Translations under genes and position numbers: made by a program | Notes under the pieces: generated by a model | Seen by the model: the letters and a program-made list of their open reading frames with translations, nothing else | Databases searched by the model: none | What the model was told of the DNA's origin: nothing | In this document: one piece after another, positions 61,073 to 64,000 of the stretch | Position numbering within the stretch: the stretch's first letter is position 1 | Layout of the letters: each line of letters opens with the position of its first letter | Assembly (NCBI GenBank): GCA_019636285.1 | Contig: JAHBXV010000031.1 | Location: forward strand, 1-64,000 | DNA length: 64,000 bases | Direction: 5' to 3' | Origin: Planctomycetaceae bacterium | GTDB taxonomy: Bacteria > Planctomycetota > Planctomycetia > Planctomycetales > Planctomycetaceae

Positions 61073-61107
61073 CCCGGCCACCCCACCGGCGTCAATGCCG
61101 CCGCGAT
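61073..61107. repeat. Module CGATGGTCCCCGGC...GGCGTCAATGCC, copy 1
   Basis: About 32 bp beginning CGATGGTCCCCGGC and ending CGGCGTCAATGCC; a second copy lies at 62476-62510 with 5-6 changes. Each lies 25-45 bp upstream of a minus-strand start codon and next to a CACCAAGG-family fragment. Confidence 0.6.
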
Positions 61108-61295
61108 CAGTGGTTCTTTGCCTTCTCCGTGGCTTTGTGGCCCTGTGAGATATTCTCCTGAGGCGACCAAATTGGCCGTCCCGAGACGGCTTGGCGTTCG
61201 CGAGCGTCGTCGAGAATCGCTCGGAGATCACCGCCGAACCGCTCGGAGATTTTACGACGTGTTTGATGAATCTCCTCGAGAATGGGGTCAGTCAT
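61107..61295 (-). CDS. Small partner protein of the PIN toxin, candidate antitoxin
   Basis: This is a 62-residue protein. The N-terminus TDPILEEIHQTRRKISERFG and RAILDDARERQA resembles small proteins often encoded beside PIN-domain genes. Its ATG (61295) overlaps the stop of the PIN gene by 8 nt (ATGACTGA), consistent with coupling. The last 13 residues (SQGHKATEKAKNH) are encoded within a CACCAAGG-family repeat fragment, so the original C-terminus has probably been replaced. The order, toxin first, is reversed from most type II systems. A role as the antitoxin is inferred from position only. Confidence 0.6.
   Translation of the reverse strand: MTDPILEEIHQTRRKISERFGGDLRAILDDARERQAVSGRPIWSPQENISQGHKATEKAKNH
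61118..61155. repeat. CACCAAGG-family repeat, partial copy 2
   Basis: CTTCTCCGTGGCTTTGTGGC followed by CCTGTGAGA matches the right terminal repeat of the element at 17277-17385 and 62527-62648. Only half is present, and it encodes the tail of the 62-residue protein. Confidence 0.6.
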
Positions 61296-61779
61296 TGTCA
61301 AATTCTGGATCATGATCCACCATCTCTTCGGGAGTACAAATCACCGGAACAGGAATGGAAAGGTCATTAAGAACAGAGTGAATTCTCGGAAGGATTCGCG
61401 CATTCGCGATATGCCGACAGTTCCACGTCAGGAGGTATTGTATTCGGTGATGAGCAACGATGGCGATATGCAGCGCATCAGTCCGTGCCTTTTCCGGCAG
61501 AATTGCCCGCGCCATGATTTCGTCGGCGATGTCTGCAATGGCTGGTTCGAGCGGCAAGAGAGGAATCCCGTCAAGGAATTGCAGTCGTTCTTCAGCCAGA
61601 ACGGGATCTCCGTCCGATGCCTCGTCGATTACAAATTGGGACGCAACAAGCTGGTATTTCGCTCGCTCGTCGTTCCACCATTGATGAGTCAAGAGTTGCC
61701 GAGCCGCCATCACGACCTGCGAACTTGGCTTCTGGCGCAAGTAGCTGATGACTGACGTCTCAATGTAGACAGTATCCAT
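61288..61779 (-). CDS. PIN-domain protein, probable type II toxin (VapC-like)
   Basis: This is a 163-residue PIN-domain protein. The fold signature starts with MDTVYIETSVISYL (acidic residue as Glu7, in place of the usual Asp), then VASQFVIDEAS, PEKARTDALHIAIVAHHRIQYLLTWN and CRHIANARIL. The acidic residues and the TDALHIA/TWNCRHIANA pattern match VapC-like RNases, which cleave tRNA or other RNA. GGTGGGT precedes the ATG at 61779. It is followed by a small overlapping gene that could encode its antitoxin. The repeated elements around it suggest a mobile or recently inserted module. Confidence 0.85.
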   Translation of the reverse strand: MDTVYIETSVISYLRQKPSSQVVMAARQLLTHQWWNDERAKYQLVASQFVIDEASDGDPVLAEERLQFLDGIPLLPLEPAIADIADEIMARAILPEKARTDALHIAIVAHHRIQYLLTWNCRHIANARILPRIHSVLNDLSIPVPVICTPEEMVDHDPEFDND

Positions 61780-61867
61780 TTTACCCACCAACTTGCGTTT
61801 CGTTGCTTCGACTATGTCCGACATGTCGTGTGAACGTGGTTTTCACCTTCCGAATCTCTTTGGTTTG

Positions 61868-61897
61868 GTTCTCACAAAGCCACCAAGGCACGGAGAA
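61868..61897. repeat. CACCAAGG-family repeat, partial copy 3
   Basis: CTCACAAAGCCACCAAGGCA and CGGAGAAGGCC match the left terminal repeat only. It lies between the reductase stop (61923) and the PIN start (61779). Confidence 0.6.
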
Positions 61898-61922
61898 GGC
61901 CAGATCAATCGCGGTCTCGCCG

Positions 61923-62453
61923 TTAAGTCGGAACATACGTCAATCGAATCACAGATTCGTCGATCCGGTCGTGCGCGACAAGGCGTAACGGCGGGCGGGG
62001 GCCGGCGAAGTAGGGTTTGCCGTGACCGATCGCGACCGGATGCAGGTAGATGCGATACTCGTCGATCAGGCCCAGCGTGGAGAGGCTGTGAGCCAGTTCC
62101 GGCCCGGCGACTTCGATTTCCCCCTCGCAGCCGGCCTTGATCTCGCGGATCGCCTGTTCCAGGTCGCCGTCCACAAGCGTGGCGTTCGGACCAACCGCCT
62201 TCAACGTGCGCGAAACCACCCATTTCGGCTGTTTCCGCCACGCCGCGGCGAAGGCCCGTTCGTCCTCATTCCATTCTGAATGCTCGTCATCCCAGTAACG
62301 CATGACCTCGTACATCCGGCGACCATACACGCTTCCCGCCTGCCCTTTCGCCTCTTCAATGAAATGGCGAAAGAGCGCCGGACTCGGCCCGAACGCCATG
62401 TGGTCGACGTACCCATCCAGCGACTGATTCATCCCAAACACAAGCCTGGCCAT
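61923..62453 (-). CDS. RibD C-terminal/dihydrofolate reductase-like protein
   Basis: This is a 176-residue protein with the RibD reductase fold. MARLVFGMNQSLDGYVDHMA is the family N-terminus, followed by YGRRMYEVMRYW, KWVVSRTLKAVGPNATLVDGD and GEIEVAGPELAHSLSTLGLIDEYRIYLHPVAIGHGKPYFA. Members reduce unknown small molecules with NADPH. A perfect GGAGG lies 7 bases before the ATG. It is probably a single-gene unit. Confidence 0.9.
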   Translation of the reverse strand: MARLVFGMNQSLDGYVDHMAFGPSPALFRHFIEEAKGQAGSVYGRRMYEVMRYWDDEHSEWNEDERAFAAAWRKQPKWVVSRTLKAVGPNATLVDGDLEQAIREIKAGCEGEIEVAGPELAHSLSTLGLIDEYRIYLHPVAIGHGKPYFAGPRPPLRLVAHDRIDESVIRLTYVPT

Positions 62454-62475
62454 CGACTCGCCTCCTTTGGTGAGC

Positions 62476-62510
62476 GATGGTCCCCGGCAGCCGAATCGGC
62501 GTCAATGCCA
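62476..62510. repeat. Module CGATGGTCCCCGGC...GGCGTCAATGCC, copy 2
   Basis: Second copy of the module at 61073-61107, 22 bp upstream of the reductase start and beside a full CACCAAGG-family element. Confidence 0.6.
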
Positions 62511-62526
62511 AGGCGTTTTGATTGAC

Positions 62527-62648
62527 CCTCACCAAGCCACGGAGGCACGGAGGCACGGAGGCACGGAGGTAGAGAAAACTTTGGTCTTGTCGATGATCTC
62601 CCATCCCAAGATTTCTCCGTGACTTTGTGGCTCTGTGAGTCACCATTC
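62527..62648. repeat. CACCAAGG-family repeat, copy 4, with octamer tandem array
   Basis: Full inverted-repeat element of about 120 bp: the left end CCTCACCAAGCCACGG and the right end (TTCTCCGTGACTTTGTGGCT) are inverted. The left end contains four perfect CACGGAGG octamers (62538-62569), absent from the other copies, so this array probably arose by slippage. Confidence 0.75.
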
Positions 62649-62708
62649 CTGGCGCGAACAACAAAGTTCCGGCGAACGATGATTGGGTGATTACCCGAAC
62701 TAGCAGAA

Positions 62709-63179
62709 CTATCCCGATCCTGTGGAATCTGCTTCTTCCGCCGTGTCGTCTCCACCGCGTTTGTAGTAATCGAGGCGGACAGATATGCCAGCGTTTCCGA
62801 GATCACGCAATGTGGATGCGAAAATTTCAAAGTCACAAAGACGGGTCGCGAAAAGCCCAATGAAGACAGTCACTTCTCCACCGGTGTCATCGATTCTGCG
62901 GGTCAAGCTCTTGGCCGACGGTGACAGCGAGTCAACGAATTCTTGGAGAAACTCCGGCACATTGTGCCCCGCGACGACCTCAAGTTCAGCGGTCCAGTAA
63001 TTGTCATCGTATGGCCCCGGGCGTTCACCTCGCCGTCTCGTCCGCTTCGGACAGACTCCAAAAGCGTCGGTTAGCTCATCGGGGTCTATCGACGGATGTC
63101 GAAATAGCAAAGATGCAACAAATCGATAGTCGTTGAGACCTTCGACGACTCGCGATTCGGATCGACCAGACATGTCCAT
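62709..63179 (-). CDS. DUF4279 family protein
   Basis: This is a protein of about 156 residues. ASLLFRHPSIDPDELTDAFG is the family opening, followed by the Arg-rich RTRRRGERPGPYDDNYWTAE and the C-terminal FATRLCDFEIFASTLRDLGNAGISVRLDYY. DUF4279 proteins are small cytoplasmic proteins of unknown function, often near secretion-linked or toxin-immunity genes. The start is either 63179 or 63173. No partner gene is apparent. Confidence 0.75.
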   Translation of the reverse strand: MDMSGRSESRVVEGLNDYRFVASLLFRHPSIDPDELTDAFGVCPKRTRRRGERPGPYDDNYWTAELEVVAGHNVPEFLQEFVDSLSPSAKSLTRRIDDTGGEVTVFIGLFATRLCDFEIFASTLRDLGNAGISVRLDYYKRGGDDTAEEADSTGSG

Positions 63180-63240
63180 TACCCTGCAACGGTTGTTGAT
63201 GCCGCCCACTTCATAGCGCCGCAGAATCCGCTACCTCCTA

Positions 63241-63600
63241 TTATTCGGCCGACGTGGGAGTTACATCGGTTGAAGGCGGCGGCAATAGGAACTTGACCAA
63301 GTGTACTACGGCAAGGGCCATCAGACCCGCGATCGGCGCCAGGACGAAGTGCGCCCCGGTGCAAGGGCATACCGTCAATGCTCCGACAACCGTCACAACA
63401 GCGAACACAAAGTAGACGCCGATTTTTTCGACCAGTGATCGCCGTGAGAACATGACCACGATCAGTCCAGCGTAGATAATGGCTCCCAAATACCAGGCCG
63501 CTGGACGAGGGACCGCAAACCACACCATGAACGCGTGGACCACGGCCACCATTATCGCCGCGCCACCGATTCGCGCCGTCCATGAGAGAATCAAATGCAT
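63241..63600 (-). CDS. Small four-helix membrane protein
   Basis: This is a 119-residue protein with four hydrophobic helices (about 5-27, 33-50, 58-76, 80-104) and a Pro/Thr-rich tail. It is not recognised. ATG 63600 was chosen from the start of the first helix; a longer frame has Cys-rich, non-typical text. The gene precedes DUF4279 by 62 bp, same strand. Confidence 0.55.
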   Translation of the reverse strand: MHLILSWTARIGGAAIMVAVVHAFMVWFAVPRPAAWYLGAIIYAGLIVVMFSRRSLVEKIGVYFVFAVVTVVGALTVCPCTGAHFVLAPIAGLMALAVVHLVKFLLPPPSTDVTPTSAE

Positions 63601-63705
63601 TTGCCGCGATTCCCGATTCACCGCGAGCCGCCGCGCACGCGAACGCCATGCAACACAAAACGGGCACGCACTGCCGACCAGGAGCAACACCCTGTTCGCA
63701 GCAAA

Positions 63706-64000
63706 CTACCGTCGCTCCTGAAACCCCCGACCCTCGAAGATTGCCGCCATTGCTTTTTCGATGCGTGCGGCCCGCGTGGCCGATTGTTTGGCTCCGGCGA
63801 AGTGGTAGAGGTACCCCCTCTGCCGCCCCGGCGTCAGGGCCTCAAAGGCACGCTTGAAAGCTGGGTCCGTGCGGAATCGTGCTGTGAGCTCATCGGGAAC
63901 GGCAAAGTCCGAGGTCTGCTTTCGCTCCACCCGCAGTCCCGCCTTCTCGACGGCGATCGCTTCGCGGACATAGGCCTTGATGGTGGCTGCCTTCGCGGTG
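63706..64000 (-). CDS. YdeI/OmpD-associated family protein, 3' part (5' end outside window)
   Basis: The reading frame is open from the window edge (64000) to the stop at 63706. The C-terminal 98 residues read AYVREAIAVEKAGLRVERKQ, then FAVPDEL, FEALTPGRQRGYLYHFAGAK, QSATRAARIEKAMAAIF, matching the conserved end of the YdeI/OmdA family, thought to help bacteria resist some cationic peptides. The N-terminal part and start codon lie beyond the window. Confidence 0.85.
   Translation of the reverse strand, partial: TAKAATIKAYVREAIAVEKAGLRVERKQTSDFAVPDELTARFRTDPAFKRAFEALTPGRQRGYLYHFAGAKQSATRAARIEKAMAAIFEGRGFQERR

Noticed and set aside
62538-62569. Four CACGGAGG octamers looking like a CRISPR or regulatory array
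   Set aside because: Repeats are 8 bp without spacers and lie inside an inverted-repeat element; replication slippage is sufficient.
1-64000. tRNA, rRNA, prophage or transposase genes
   Set aside because: None recognised on either strand by motif or by open-frame content.

Overview
The window looks like chromosomal DNA of a high-GC planctomycete. The evidence is a set of families largely confined to or greatly expanded in that phylum: DUF1501 proteins, DUF1549/DUF1553 proteins with CxxCH sites, a planctomycete cytochrome C (PSCyt1) fused to WD40 repeats, DUF1080 proteins, SGNH hydrolases with planctomycete-style motifs, and a Tat-exported Gfo/Idh/MocA oxidoreductase. No rRNA, tRNA, CRISPR array, prophage or insertion sequence with a transposase was seen.

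Layout. 1-2.2 kb: a small membrane protein divergent from a GAF/sigma-54 activator. 2.2-9.2 kb (minus): one operon for a CDP-3,6-dideoxyhexose (rfbF, rfbG, an extended SDR, rfbH) followed by a GT2 glycosyltransferase and a multispanning GT39-like protein; its first three genes overlap by long stretches. 9.5-11.2 kb: a secreted putative glycoside hydrolase. 11.2-14.1 kb: a small island bounded by two ~77-bp direct repeats, with a secreted protein, a two-helix membrane protein and an Mrr-type nuclease; two of its genes share a duplicated promoter and hairpin leader. 14.1-17.0 kb (minus): DUF1080 protein, small membrane protein and YeiH-type transporter. 18.1-27.7 kb (plus): the typical planctomycete set of DUF1501, DUF2007, PPC-domain, DUF1549/1553 and PSCyt1-WD40-coiled-coil proteins. 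27.7-33.4 kb: speB-like ureohydrolase, trpF, a PQQ-type propeller, RidA, GNAT and SGNH proteins. 33.6-38.1 kb: a sorbosone-dehydrogenase-like protein fused to c-type haem sites, and a matrixin-like protease. 38.1-47.6 kb (minus): a ribose-type sugar ABC importer (rbsB, rbsC, rbsA) with PhzF, a propeller-like protein and a very large LamG-domain protein; four gene ends in this block carry the same 23-bp repeat. 47.9-50.5 kb: Gfo/Idh/MocA oxidoreductase and PIN-TRAM protein. 50.7-57.4 kb (plus): 2-oxoglutarate dehydrogenase E1, E2, E3 and a lipoate ligase. 57.4-64 kb: RodA/FtsW, SGNH and alpha/beta hydrolases, a PIN toxin with a small downstream partner, RibD-type reductase, DUF4279, a membrane protein and the end of a YdeI family gene.

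How the genes work together. The rfb operon makes a CDP-dideoxysugar and supplies candidate transferases for surface glycans. The 38-48 kb block looks like uptake and processing of a sugar. The odh cluster pairs the lipoylated E2 with its E3 and a lipoate ligase. The least ordinary content is non-coding: at least six families of short palindromic or inverted-repeat elements sit at gene ends and in leaders. Several supply stop codons, protein tails or promoters to neighbouring genes.

Start codons were often moved downstream of the longest reading frame to match a ribosome binding site, a signal peptide or a domain boundary. All family names come from reading motifs by eye, without database searches.
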